Part shown: piece by piece, positions 56,429 to 64,000 of the stretch | Layout of the letters: every line of letters starts with the position of its first letter | Numbering within the stretch: position 1 is the stretch's first letter | Source: Fuerstiella sp. | GTDB lineage: Bacteria; Planctomycetota; Planctomycetia; Planctomycetales; Planctomycetaceae | Length of the DNA stretch: 64,000 nt | Assembly: GCA_029245955.1 (NCBI GenBank) | Contig: JAQWOH010000023.1 | Coordinates: forward strand, 17,707 to 81,706 | Direction of reading: 5' to 3' | Translations under genes and position numbers: made by a program | Notes under the pieces: generated by a model | What the model was told of the DNA's origin: nothing | Databases searched by the model: none | The model's input: the letters and a program-made list of their open reading frames with translations, nothing else

Positions 56429-57169
56429 CTATTCCGGCGCTTCGAAGAATCCGGGGTCCACGGTCGCTCCCATTTTGACCGCCACCGTTTCCATTTGGAT
56501 GTACAGTTTTCCGTTGACCATTAGTTTAATCTTCGACGGAAGTCCGCCGACAAAAGAACCGTGGGCCTCGCAATACCACTCGGCCGGCACGGGCTCGGCG
56601 CCATGTTCCGGAACGATCATCGTGGTTTCGCACTTTGCGATCCGGTAGCTTTCTCGATCAAAATAGATCCTTAAGTCGCGATGGTCTGCATGACTGACCC
56701 CGAGTCCAACAGTCGCCCGTCTGCCGACCTTGATACCGTTGATCCTGCTGAGCTTGTAGGAACGGTCGGTCAACGGAAACAGCATCCTCGCCCAATCTGC
56801 CTTGATTTGCCCCAGCCTGTCCCTGAGCAGATCCCCCTCAAGCATGCGGACGCCATTGGCGCCGGAGACCCAGACCTTATCACCGTTCGCGGTGATCACG
56901 AATGCCCCTTCAATTTCCTGACGATACCAGTGCGGCCAGTTGGTCGCATACTGAGCGACAAAAGGTTGCCCTTCGCCCATGCCGTAGAACGTTCCCTGTT
57001 CCATCCACAAGGTCGGGCCCTTGAGTCGGGAAAGAGTTCTCTCGCCACCTGCAGCATTGATTGCCCGTTGCAGGATCTGTCTGGCGGAAATATCCTTCGG
57101 AAGTTCATCGGCGACAGCAGGGACAATACTTACGATTAACACGGCAGACAACTGGAGGTTCCGTATCAC
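56429..57169 (-). CDS. Secreted LolA-like / outer-membrane lipoprotein-sorting-type protein
   Basis: I favour the GTG at 57169 (246 residues), with GGGGAGG 7 nt upstream and a direct signal peptide (IRNLQLSAVLIVSIVPAVADE); an ATG at 57208 would add 13 residues before it. The mature part is an open beta-barrel type sequence (ISARQILQRAINAAGG, TLWMEQGTFYGMGEG, DLRIYFDRESYRIAKCETTM) similar to LolA/LppX-fold proteins that carry lipids. The substrate is unknown. The 57250-57267 palindrome upstream could be an operator. Confidence 0.72.
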   Translation of the reverse strand: MIRNLQLSAVLIVSIVPAVADELPKDISARQILQRAINAAGGERTLSRLKGPTLWMEQGTFYGMGEGQPFVAQYATNWPHWYRQEIEGAFVITANGDKVWVSGANGVRMLEGDLLRDRLGQIKADWARMLFPLTDRSYKLSRINGIKVGRRATVGLGVSHADHRDLRIYFDRESYRIAKCETTMIVPEHGAEPVPAEWYCEAHGSFVGGLPSKIKLMVNGKLYIQMETVAVKMGATVDPGFFEAPE

Positions 57170-57249
57170 GATGAAGCCTCCCCGGGGCGAGTTTTTCTGT
57201 ATCGACATGATGTCGGTGGTTTATTCTGTTCACTTAGGATGCCCGCTGC

Positions 57250-57267
57250 ACATCGGTACACCGATGT
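57250..57267. promoter_or_regulatory. Palindrome upstream of the LolA-like gene
   Basis: ACATCGGT-AC-ACCGATGT is a perfect 8-bp inverted repeat with a 2-nt centre, 81 nt before the LolA-like GTG start and downstream of the neighbouring sulfatase stop. Length and symmetry suit a dimeric regulator site, but only one copy is visible. Confidence 0.25.
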
Positions 57268-57410
57268 TATGACAGAGGATATCGACTGGCAGTCGGCCAT
57301 GCGAGCACTCCGGTTTCACTGATGCTTGTCAGGCGGCGCGTCAGGAATCATCTCGGTGAGATCATGTTGTTCGCCCCGTTGAGTAGTACCGGTGGTAACC
57401 GGGCCTGCCA

Positions 57411-58862
57411 TCACTTCGCACGTACACGGGTTCGTTCGGACTTGGCTTTGAATTCGGCGGCTGCCTTTTTCGGCAACCAGCCAGCGAGTTGAGCCCGGAT
57501 CGTCTTGTGGGTCGGGTCTCCTGCCAGATTGTGGAATTCGCCCGGGTCCTGCCGATGATCGTAGAGCTCCTCGGCCCCGTCTTCGTACACAATCAACCGC
57601 CAGTCTCGACTGCGGATGGAGTGATTGCCAAAGTACGACGATGTGAGCGCCGGCTGGCTGCGCGGAGCAGCGGGATCGTCCAGCTGAGGAACGAGAGAGA
57701 TGCCTTCGAGATGCGTATTCTTTGGCAGCCTGCACAGCTCGACCAGCGTCGGGTAGATGTCCAGCAGACTGGCGGGTTCCAGGCAGGCTTTTCCGGCCTG
57801 GATACGTGGTCCGGCAAACAGCAGCGGAACTCGAGTGGATTCTTCCCACAGTGTGCGCTTGGCCCAGTGCTGTTTCTCGGACAGGTGAAATCCGTGATCG
57901 CTCCACAGGACGATCAGGGTGTTGTCGGCATGGTGACTGGATTTCAGGGCATCCAGAACGACGCCCACGCAATGATCGACAAAGCTGATGGATGCCAGGT
58001 AGGCACGTGTCAGACTTCGCTGCTTGCCGTTGTTGACCACCTCAGCATGAGTCGGAGCCACCGCATAGTTATTGATGGTGAGAAAGTTTTTCGGAAGATC
58101 ATCGAGGTCCGACTTTGGATTCCGCGGCAGCGTCAACGATTCTGCGTCGTAGAGATCAAACCATTTTGGCGGCACAAACAGCGGAACGTGTGGGCGAAAG
58201 AAGCCAACCGTCATAAAGAATGGTTTTTCAAAAGCTTCCGTGAGTGCTTTGGCCGCGTTCTTTGCAAGTTGGTAGTCAGCCATTTCGGCGTCTGTTGCCG
58301 GATGTGCTCCCCAGTCCCAGGCACCGCTCCAGTCAGAGGGGCGGTTCATTGGTTTCCTGGGCCTGGGACTTCTCTTTCGGCCCAGAGAGCGGTCAATGTC
58401 ACCGGCTAACCTTCCATTGAAACCGTGATGCAGCACCTTTCCGCCTGACAGGGTGTAATAGCCATTGTCTTTGAAGTATCGCTGAATCGTGGGAACATCG
58501 GTGAGAGCAGGCAGCTCCTCGTATCTGGGGCCGAGTTCATAACTGCCGTGCGTCGTCGCCGCGACTCCCGACATTACGCTGGCTCGTGAGCAGGAACAAA
58601 CCGGAACGGCACAATGGGCGTTGGCGAAATTGCGCCCCCGTTTTGCCAGCGCATCCATGTGCGGCGTGACCGCTTCAGGATGGCCTCCAAGGAACCCGAC
58701 CCAGTCATTGAGATCGTCAATGCAGATCATCAGGACGTTGGGGGCAATCCGAGCCGGACTGGTACCAGACGTTCCGTCTGACTGCGGTTGCGCCGCATTT
58801 ACAGAGAAGAGACAAAGGCATAACAGCAGGTAACAGAAACTAACCTTTGCGAGATTGTTCAT
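57411..58862 (-). CDS. Secreted sulfatase (iduronate-2-sulfatase-like) with atypical CSCSR motif
   Basis: 483 residues with a signal peptide (MNNLAKVSFCYLLLCLCLFSVNA). Overall pattern is iduronate-2-sulfatase-like: ICIDDLNDWVGFLGGHP (metal site), GGKVLHHGF, VLWSDHGFHLSEKQHWAKRTLWEE (second metal site) and DHRQDPGEFHNLAGDP. The formylglycine motif at residues 89-93 is C-S-C-S-R, with Cys where Pro (or Ala) is expected, and the codons (TGT TCC TGC TCA CGA) are clear. Whether the maturase accepts it is unknown. The ATG overlaps the stop of the upstream 81-codon ORF (ATGA), so translation may be coupled. Confidence 0.9.
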   Translation of the reverse strand: MNNLAKVSFCYLLLCLCLFSVNAAQPQSDGTSGTSPARIAPNVLMICIDDLNDWVGFLGGHPEAVTPHMDALAKRGRNFANAHCAVPVCSCSRASVMSGVAATTHGSYELGPRYEELPALTDVPTIQRYFKDNGYYTLSGGKVLHHGFNGRLAGDIDRSLGRKRSPRPRKPMNRPSDWSGAWDWGAHPATDAEMADYQLAKNAAKALTEAFEKPFFMTVGFFRPHVPLFVPPKWFDLYDAESLTLPRNPKSDLDDLPKNFLTINNYAVAPTHAEVVNNGKQRSLTRAYLASISFVDHCVGVVLDALKSSHHADNTLIVLWSDHGFHLSEKQHWAKRTLWEESTRVPLLFAGPRIQAGKACLEPASLLDIYPTLVELCRLPKNTHLEGISLVPQLDDPAAPRSQPALTSSYFGNHSIRSRDWRLIVYEDGAEELYDHRQDPGEFHNLAGDPTHKTIRAQLAGWLPKKAAAEFKAKSERTRVRAK

Positions 58863-59104
58863 ACGGTTATTCCTCTTTGCATGAGAGAGAACGTGCCGTC
58901 TTGAAACGGAACATGGCAGTAAGTGATCGGCCCATGTCCCGTTGCATCTGTCTTGCCGGTGACGGCGCGAATTCCTTCCTTCGCCTCCGCAGCTCCTTGT
59001 AACACCGTAGTTTGTTCAGCACCGGGGACAATCTCCTTTGCCTGAGCGAAGGCCGCAGAGAAGAGGCACATTTCAAGGAGAGAGCCAATTGTTAAAACTC
59101 TCAT
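58859..59104 (-). CDS. Short secreted protein, perhaps a truncated gene
   Basis: 81 residues: signal peptide (MRVLTIGSLLEMCLFSAAFAQA) followed by ~60 residues ending GHGPITYCHVPFQDGTFSLMQ and a short tail. The stop overlaps the sulfatase start by ATGA. The segment TDATGHGPITYCHVPF looks like the middle of a larger secreted domain, so the ORF could be an internally deleted relic that now serves as a leader for sulfatase translation. No family is assigned. Confidence 0.5.
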   Translation of the reverse strand: MRVLTIGSLLEMCLFSAAFAQAKEIVPGAEQTTVLQGAAEAKEGIRAVTGKTDATGHGPITYCHVPFQDGTFSLMQRGITV

Positions 59105-59159
59105 CGTATTCTCCTTTGTGCATCACTTGAAGTCGGACGATTCAGGCGGCCGGCGAGTC

Positions 59160-60362
59160 CTACTTGCCATCATTCCAGATGATGTGGGTCCCGCTTTTTC
59201 CAGGAACGACAATGTCTTTCCAGCCGTTACCGTCCAGATCGTGAACTCGAATCTGCAGGCCGATGCCGGGGCCTTTTCCTGCAGGAGCCGTCGAGATCAG
59301 ATGCTTTGCCCATGTCCCAGTTTCCGCGTTCCAGTCATAGAACTGGACCGTGATGTCATCTTCAGATCCGGCGTCACGGCCTGAGTGGGCGTAGTAGCGT
59401 TTGCCGGTAATGAGTTCCGGCTGGCCGTCGTTATCGACATCGTCCCAGGCCAGCGCGTGGCCCTGCGAGAACTTCTTGTCGATCAGGTGCTGTCGCCAGG
59501 TCGTCGTGCCATCAGGCTGAGGACCGAGTTGCTCGTGCCAGTACAGCCCGTAGCTGTGCCCGTCCGCCCAGACGATGTCGTTTCGGCCGTCTTTATTGAG
59601 GTCAACAACCAGAACCGGGCAACTGGCATGCGGGAGATCGAAATCGTGGCGATACAGCCAGCGGCTTGAAAAAGGATTCGCTTTGGGCTGTTCGTACCAG
59701 CCAGCCTGGAACAGGATGTCCTGCTTACCGTCTCCATTGAGATCGCCAAAGCCCATGCCGTGTCCGTTGGTGCCGACTTCAGAAACGAGATGTTTCGTCG
59801 CGGTCACTTTGCCGCCTTCGCCTCTGACGAGACGGACTATCTGTGTGGGGTTCTTCACATTCCAGGAGTTTTCAATGAACTCCGGTGTACCGTCTCCGTC
59901 GATATCGTGGAGGAACGTGGCCTCGTTGTGCGCCGTGCCAGTGTCAATCAGCTGATGAACTGGCCAGGCTTCGACGTCGTAATTTCCCGCTCCCCGGTTC
60001 TCATACCAGTTCACGATGGAATTTGTAAAAGCTCCGGCGAGCACGTCGAGGTCTCCGTCACCGTCCATGTCGTAAAGGTGCTCGGAGTTATTCTGCAGGT
60101 AGTCAGCACCGAAAGACTCGAGCCCACGAACCGGACGCTGCTTGAAATCGGGTGACTGATACCAGTATTCACCGGCCGTAATGTCGAGTTTTCCGTCGCC
60201 GTCGATATCACCAACGGCGATACCTTCGTTGTTGTCTTTGTGAAGGAGCTGCACCCGCCACTTGTGCTTTGGTCCGCCTTTGGCTTTGCCCTTCTGCTGA
60301 GCAAATGCGTTGACTGCGATTGCTGAGATAAGAATCGCGGGTATGAGGTATTTGAGTTTCAT
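59160..60362 (-). CDS. Secreted FG-GAP/VCBS repeat protein
   Basis: 400 residues with a signal peptide (MKLKYLIPAILISAIAVNAFAQ) followed by a Lys/Gly-rich linker. FG-GAP repeats: DIDGDGKLDITAG, DMDGDGDLDVLAG, DIDGDGTPEFIEN, DLNGDGKQDILFQ, DLNKDGRNDIVWA, DVDNDGQPELITG, DLDGNGWKDIVVPG, giving one seven-bladed calcium-binding propeller. Blades share aromatic pockets (AGEYWYQ, AGWYEQ) as in carbohydrate-associated members. It stands upstream of the small secreted ORF and the sulfatase on the same strand and may serve their shared substrate; its role is inferred. Confidence 0.9.
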   Translation of the reverse strand: MKLKYLIPAILISAIAVNAFAQQKGKAKGGPKHKWRVQLLHKDNNEGIAVGDIDGDGKLDITAGEYWYQSPDFKQRPVRGLESFGADYLQNNSEHLYDMDGDGDLDVLAGAFTNSIVNWYENRGAGNYDVEAWPVHQLIDTGTAHNEATFLHDIDGDGTPEFIENSWNVKNPTQIVRLVRGEGGKVTATKHLVSEVGTNGHGMGFGDLNGDGKQDILFQAGWYEQPKANPFSSRWLYRHDFDLPHASCPVLVVDLNKDGRNDIVWADGHSYGLYWHEQLGPQPDGTTTWRQHLIDKKFSQGHALAWDDVDNDGQPELITGKRYYAHSGRDAGSEDDITVQFYDWNAETGTWAKHLISTAPAGKGPGIGLQIRVHDLDGNGWKDIVVPGKSGTHIIWNDGK

Positions 60363-60434
60363 GGCTGAAAGGTCCTGAGTTTGCTGGATTGTCTGTTGGC
60401 GGCATCAGCGCCGCTAATTTCTGTATTGGCTGGC

Positions 60435-61343
60435 TTACTGGGAAATAAAGTTGTGTTTTTTCAGGTAGTCATCCATCACACGCAGGAGAGCCGCATAGTG
60501 ATCGAGGTTGAAAATGAACCAGCCGTGCCGGCCACCTTCGAAAGTGAATATCTGGCAGTCGTTGCCGGCAGCTTTCGATAACTCGACAAACCGGGCGGCC
60601 CCCACATAGGGTGTTACCGTGTCTCCGGTACTGTGGCAGATCAGCATCGGCGGCAGGCCTCGCTTCACATGATGCAGCGGGGACAGCGCCTGCCAGCGTT
60701 CGCCGATCTTGCCCTGTCCGTATCCATTTGCGGAAGTGTCGATTACGGGATTCAGCGGGATCAGCAGGTCCGGCACACAGGAAACGGAAAGGTTGTCCGT
60801 TGATTCATCAACAGCGGGGCTGTTTTCAAAAACGGCGGTCCCCAATGCCACATGACCGCCCGCCGAGCCGCCGCTTACCGCTATCCGTTTCGAATCGATT
60901 CCCAGCATCCGTGCATGCGCCCTCAGCCAGCGCACTGCCGAACGGCCGTCCTTCACGCAGTCGAAGACAGTTACTCCGGCTTTCGCGTCGATGAGGCGGT
61001 ATTGCAGGCTGATCGCAAGCATCCCCTTTTTCGCATAGTGATCCGCGATGGTGTAAAACTTTCGTGGCTGTCCGCCAGTCCAGCCGCCGCCGTGAATGAT
61101 GAGAAAACACGGTCGCCGGTCTGTCGCTGCGTCATGTCCTTCCGGCTCGAAGACATGGAGTTCAAGATCGCGAGGTCCCCACGACTTGTAGACGACTTTT
61201 CGAGACGGTTCGAGCTTCGCTGCCAGCGGCTCAAGAACCCGCGTGGGCCGTGCCTGCGACTGAGCAAAAGTGTCAGGGCAAACCGCTACAGATACGCTGA
61301 ACTCGCAGAGGCAAAACACCACCCAACGGTAATTGAGTTTCAT
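60435..61343 (-). CDS. Secreted alpha/beta hydrolase (BD-FAE-like esterase)
   Basis: 302 residues with a signal peptide ending near FAQS. Oxyanion loop HGGGWTGG (84-91), nucleophile Ser160 in SGGSAGG, acid Asp240 in HSTGDTVTPY and His272 in GGRHGWF complete the triad. The family contains acetyl- and feruloyl-esterases. The start codon lies 72 bp upstream of the FG-GAP gene's start region on the same strand, so both may be in one unit with the sulfatase further down. It would remove acyl groups to expose the sulfated glycan. Confidence 0.9.
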   Translation of the reverse strand: MKLNYRWVVFCLCEFSVSVAVCPDTFAQSQARPTRVLEPLAAKLEPSRKVVYKSWGPRDLELHVFEPEGHDAATDRRPCFLIIHGGGWTGGQPRKFYTIADHYAKKGMLAISLQYRLIDAKAGVTVFDCVKDGRSAVRWLRAHARMLGIDSKRIAVSGGSAGGHVALGTAVFENSPAVDESTDNLSVSCVPDLLIPLNPVIDTSANGYGQGKIGERWQALSPLHHVKRGLPPMLICHSTGDTVTPYVGAARFVELSKAAGNDCQIFTFEGGRHGWFIFNLDHYAALLRVMDDYLKKHNFISQ

Positions 61344-61400
61344 ATCTGAAACGGCCTGAGTGAGTAGAAATGTCTGTCGGCGCCGACAGAACCGGCGACC

Positions 61401-61670
61401 TTAGTACTTTTCTGCCATCTGATTTGAGAGTCGAGTTGGGTGACAGGACTATCGAAAGGTACGATCGGTGCCTTCGGCAGAGAAATTTGTGAACCGGACT
61501 TCTTCAACCATGAGCCGCTCGAACTGAGGAGTCTCAACGAAATCATTGCCGCAGCATCCGAATTCTTTCCAGCCCATGTCGTCAATAAAGATGAGCACGA
61601 TGTTCGATTGGCCTGGGTTGTCGGTTGCTGCTGTAACGAAGGTGAAAGACAGAGTACAAAGAAGGGACAA
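61401..61670 (-). pseudogene. Truncated sulfatase N-terminal fragment
   Basis: The frame reads SNIVLIFIDDMGWKEFGCCG, DFVETPQFERLM, VRFTNFSAEG, which is the normal opening of a sulfatase through the first metal site, then stops at an in-frame TAG (61449-61451). Directly after it the same frame gives SCHPTR, resembling the C-x-P-x-R formylglycine motif, then NQMAEKY and a TAA at 61401. The remaining ~400 codons are missing. This is a deleted relic of a sixth sulfatase. Confidence 0.7.
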
Positions 61671-61757
61671 GCAAGTGGAGCAGGCCAGGACCGACTATTC
61701 TGGAATGAATTTTGTACAGGAAAAACACCTTGAGTGAAACGTTGTTTCGGATGTGTA

Positions 61758-62957
61758 TTACTTCGCCAGCAACTTATCCACAAAGAATTCAACCTGGGAT
61801 TTGTATTTCGGTTCTGCACCAGGGTATTGCAAGTGGGCTTCAACGTTGATTGCGTCTGCTTTTTCTTTCAGTGCGATTCCGAGGATCACGTGGTGAATGA
61901 GCCATCCTCGCACCTTTTTAGGGTCGCCTGGTAATTTAGCGGTTGGCGACATCGCGTAGCCCATGAAGATCGGGGGATCGTCAGCCGATATGATCGATAA
62001 GGCAGAGCAGCGCTTTGCGATTTCATTTGCTTCCTCCAGGGTTTCAGCCCCCCAGGTTGCAATGCGGATCTTTTCCGGATCGCTTTCTTTCCCCAGGGGC
62101 CTGGAGAGCGATTCCAATTTGTTTCCACCTCCCAACAGGGGGCCGATTTTGTTTCTCCAGAAATCGATATCATTGGTTGTTTGCCCTCCATGGGTCGCAA
62201 CGCATGTCAGCCGGGTTGATTCCCGCTCGATCGGATTCCTGCTTTCGGGGTCTGCCATATCGTCGGTGAAGGCCAGCCACATGCAGATTTGCGCGCCTGC
62301 CGAACCACCGAATGCGGCGACCCTGTCTTTATCGATCTTCCATTCTTCTGCTTTGGAGCGAATGAATTGTAAAGCCTGTCTTGCGTCGTGATGGGCTGCG
62401 GGCAAAGGGGCGGTTGTTACATAACGGTAGTTGATCGCGGCGACGGATATTCCAGCCTTCAACAGTTGAGAAATTTCGTTTAGCTTCAGATTTTCTTTAC
62501 TGCCCGCTTTGAAACCTCCGCCATGAATGTAGATGGCCAATGGAGTCGGTTTTGGGAATCTGGTTGTGTCGGCAAGCCAGATGTCGAAAACGTGGCGCTC
62601 GTGTTCGCCATATTTGACGTTCGAGAAACTCGGTGCCTTCGTCGTGGCAGTAGCGGAGTTGGCTGGTGCTGGTCCACGCGTGCCCGGCTTCCGCCCCGCC
62701 CTGTTCGTGGCGACCCGAAGTAGAGCCTGCTTTTCCGCATCGGAAAGAACCCCGTCTCCATCCCTGTCGGCTTTGGGATATCTCTTCAGAGCCAGCCGGC
62801 TCAGGGCCGACTCTTCAGCATCAGAGAGCACACCATCTCCGTTACTGTCCGCTTGCGGATAAAGCAGCAGGATCTTCTTCTCTGTTGCATCGTCCGCGTT
62901 TACGGTTGACGATCCAATCAGCAACACTATCGCGAAACAGGCAGATGTTTTCTTCAT
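61758..62957 (-). CDS. Secreted EF-hand/alpha-beta hydrolase fusion
   Basis: I chose the ATG at 62957 (399 residues), with AGGTAG upstream and a signal peptide (MKKTSACFAIVLLIGSSTVNA); the frame to 63050 adds 31 residues. Two EF-hand calcium loops follow: DSNGDGVLSDAE (37-48) and DRDGDGVLSDAE (64-75). After a Pro/Ala linker the hydrolase domain has HGGGFKAG (145-152) and nucleophile Ser219 in GGSAGAQ; DDPP and the terminal HH region would supply acid and His, less certainly than in the neighbours. It likely deacylates a polymer in a calcium-rich (marine) setting. Substrate unknown. Confidence 0.88.
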   Translation of the reverse strand: MKKTSACFAIVLLIGSSTVNADDATEKKILLLYPQADSNGDGVLSDAEESALSRLALKRYPKADRDGDGVLSDAEKQALLRVATNRAGRKPGTRGPAPANSATATTKAPSFSNVKYGEHERHVFDIWLADTTRFPKPTPLAIYIHGGGFKAGSKENLKLNEISQLLKAGISVAAINYRYVTTAPLPAAHHDARQALQFIRSKAEEWKIDKDRVAAFGGSAGAQICMWLAFTDDMADPESRNPIERESTRLTCVATHGGQTTNDIDFWRNKIGPLLGGGNKLESLSRPLGKESDPEKIRIATWGAETLEEANEIAKRCSALSIISADDPPIFMGYAMSPTAKLPGDPKKVRGWLIHHVILGIALKEKADAINVEAHLQYPGAEPKYKSQVEFFVDKLLAK

Positions 62958-63081
62958 GATTTGACTACCTGGGCTGGGAGTATGGGTTTTGTAAAGTGTG
63001 GTAACCCGATGCGTTAGCGAGCGACAGTCATCTGTCAGAGCTTTGGCCACACTTCAGGTTATCTATTTCAGTTTGTGCAGG

Positions 63082-63759
63082 TCAATCAACCTTCCACAGC
63101 CTGACATAATCAAACATCAATCGGCTATTCGGGCTCTCAAGAGCCTTGAACGTGAATTCGTCGCGGGACATCATTGAAACTTGATTGTGCCGAAAGAGTT
63201 TTTGCCGCCCATTGATTTCGATGGATAGGGTTCCCTCTTCAAATTCGATAATCATGTCCACCCACTGACCGAGCGCCGAATCAGTCTTGGTGATCCCGAA
63301 CTTCTTGTCACCAGATAATTTAAGGGAATAGCCATCCTTCGTGAAAACGAGAGAATTGATGTGGTGGCCGATGTCGAGCTTCGGTCGGGCCGGCTTGTAG
63401 GCTTCCCCTTCAAATTTGAAACGCATGTGGCAGACAAACTTCCTGGGCAGATTGTTTAACCGAATCACCGGCCCGAGACCCAGGTGGTGATTCCGCCCCA
63501 GTGCCTTTTCGGCTTCTTCTACGTTCTTGAAATCCGGTAATCCAATCAACATGCCATCTTTTACAACCCAGGTTTTCGTCCGTGGCCCCCATTGTTCTCG
63601 ATCGAGTTTTCCGTCAAAGTCGTCCGAGTAAACGAGAGTCCCTTTCTCAAACAAATGAGACTTGAACGACGGCGGATCGGAGGCATTCACAGTAGACGTG
63701 CAATGGCATATCAGCGAGGCGCAGAGGACCGCCCCGACGGGGACCATTAGATTTTTCAC
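63082..63759 (-). CDS. Secreted LamG-like / 3-keto-disaccharide-hydrolase-type (DUF1080) domain protein
   Basis: 225 residues with a signal peptide (MKNLMVPVGAVLCASLICHC to VNAS). The single domain starts YSDDFDGKLDREQWGPRTKTWVVKDGMLIG, the beginning of many DUF1080/LamG-type jelly rolls, and ends FDYVRLWKVD. Middle strands: FVCHMRFKFEG, GQWVDMIIEFEEGTLSIEINGRQ. No catalytic residues are assigned; it may bind or cut glycans. It lies 124 nt upstream of the EF-hand hydrolase on the same strand. The remaining ~240 bp to the window end hold nothing recognisable. Confidence 0.82.
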   Translation of the reverse strand: MKNLMVPVGAVLCASLICHCTSTVNASDPPSFKSHLFEKGTLVYSDDFDGKLDREQWGPRTKTWVVKDGMLIGLPDFKNVEEAEKALGRNHHLGLGPVIRLNNLPRKFVCHMRFKFEGEAYKPARPKLDIGHHINSLVFTKDGYSLKLSGDKKFGITKTDSALGQWVDMIIEFEEGTLSIEINGRQKLFRHNQVSMMSRDEFTFKALESPNSRLMFDYVRLWKVD

Positions 63760-64000
63760 GGTTGATATCTCCTGGTAATCTGACGCGTCACTTCGTCGGG
63801 AACGCTTTGCTCAGCACTAGCGTGAGTCGGGCTGATGCAATCATCCAGATGAACGCCTGCCGAAGTTTTGCGTTACAGCCCAACAGCGTTTTGTCGCCCG
63901 TTGCCGCACGACAAAGGGATGAAATACAATTCGTTATTCATGCCAATCTTTTCCGGTTCACAACGAATTTTTCATCGTATTCATAACCCAATCCCGGTTT

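Noticed and set aside
57489..58409. 306-codon plus-strand open frame
   Set aside because: It is antisense to the sulfatase at 57411-58862; it has no motif, signal peptide or ribosome site.

Overview
The window looks like chromosomal DNA of a free-living member of the Planctomycetota. The evidence is the gene content: many secreted sulfatases, PVC-type membrane-bound dehydrogenase/heme-binding proteins with CxxCH motifs (TIGR02604/TIGR02603-like), a DUF1592-DUF1552 pair, a DUF1559 prepilin-like protein, FG-GAP proteins and a DUF885 peptidase. Nothing in the sequence lets me name a genus. I saw no rRNA, tRNA, CRISPR array, phage module or intact insertion sequence.

Layout. 0-9.2 kb (minus strand): a secreted PHP/DUF3604-like protein, a giant ceramidase-like/dehydrogenase/HEAT/cytochrome c fusion and a secreted esterase. 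9.5-14.1 kb: a Tat-exported unknown protein, a DUF3592 membrane protein and two decayed genes (a frameshifted ankyrin protein and a frameshifted C-terminal fragment). 14.3-19.9 kb (plus): a tight four-gene operon of serine hydrolase, Na+/solute symporter, M24 peptidase and DUF885 peptidase, which reads as peptide or amide scavenging. 20.1-23 kb: an M23 peptidase, a DUF1559 pseudopilin, two copies of a 64-bp repeat and an IS3-type transposase remnant. 23-33.3 kb: two plus-strand sulfatases converging on a minus-strand operon of a PQQ-like propeller protein and two sulfatases. 34-46.7 kb (plus): the DUF1592/DUF1552 pair, an SGNH-like/dehydrogenase/diheme fusion, a parallel beta-helix/PDZ protein and a secreted esterase. 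46.7-54.4 kb: an EthD-like protein, a protease remnant, a lipid or polyketide gene set (CLF-like ketosynthase, ketosynthase, 3-hydroxyacyl-CoA dehydrogenase), a decayed cytochrome gene and an Rrf2 regulator. 55-63.8 kb (minus): FG-GAP proteins, a LolA-like protein, a sulfatase with an unusual CSCSR active-site motif, two esterases, a sulfatase remnant and a LamG-like protein.

The dominant theme is extracytoplasmic breakdown of sulfated and acylated glycans. Sulfatases, esterases, a beta-helix protein and LamG-like proteins would act on the polymer, and heme or quinone-type oxidoreductases may handle electrons or sugar oxidation. The most unusual candidate system is the minus-strand set at 50.0-52.7 kb. 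There a catalytically intact ketosynthase is paired with a ketosynthase homologue whose nucleophilic Cys is Asp and whose last catalytic His is Asn, like the chain-length factor of type II polyketide synthases. A second theme is gene decay: at least six broken genes or fragments lie in this window, two of them with compensating frameshift pairs.

All calls come from reading translations and motifs by eye. No database search was possible.
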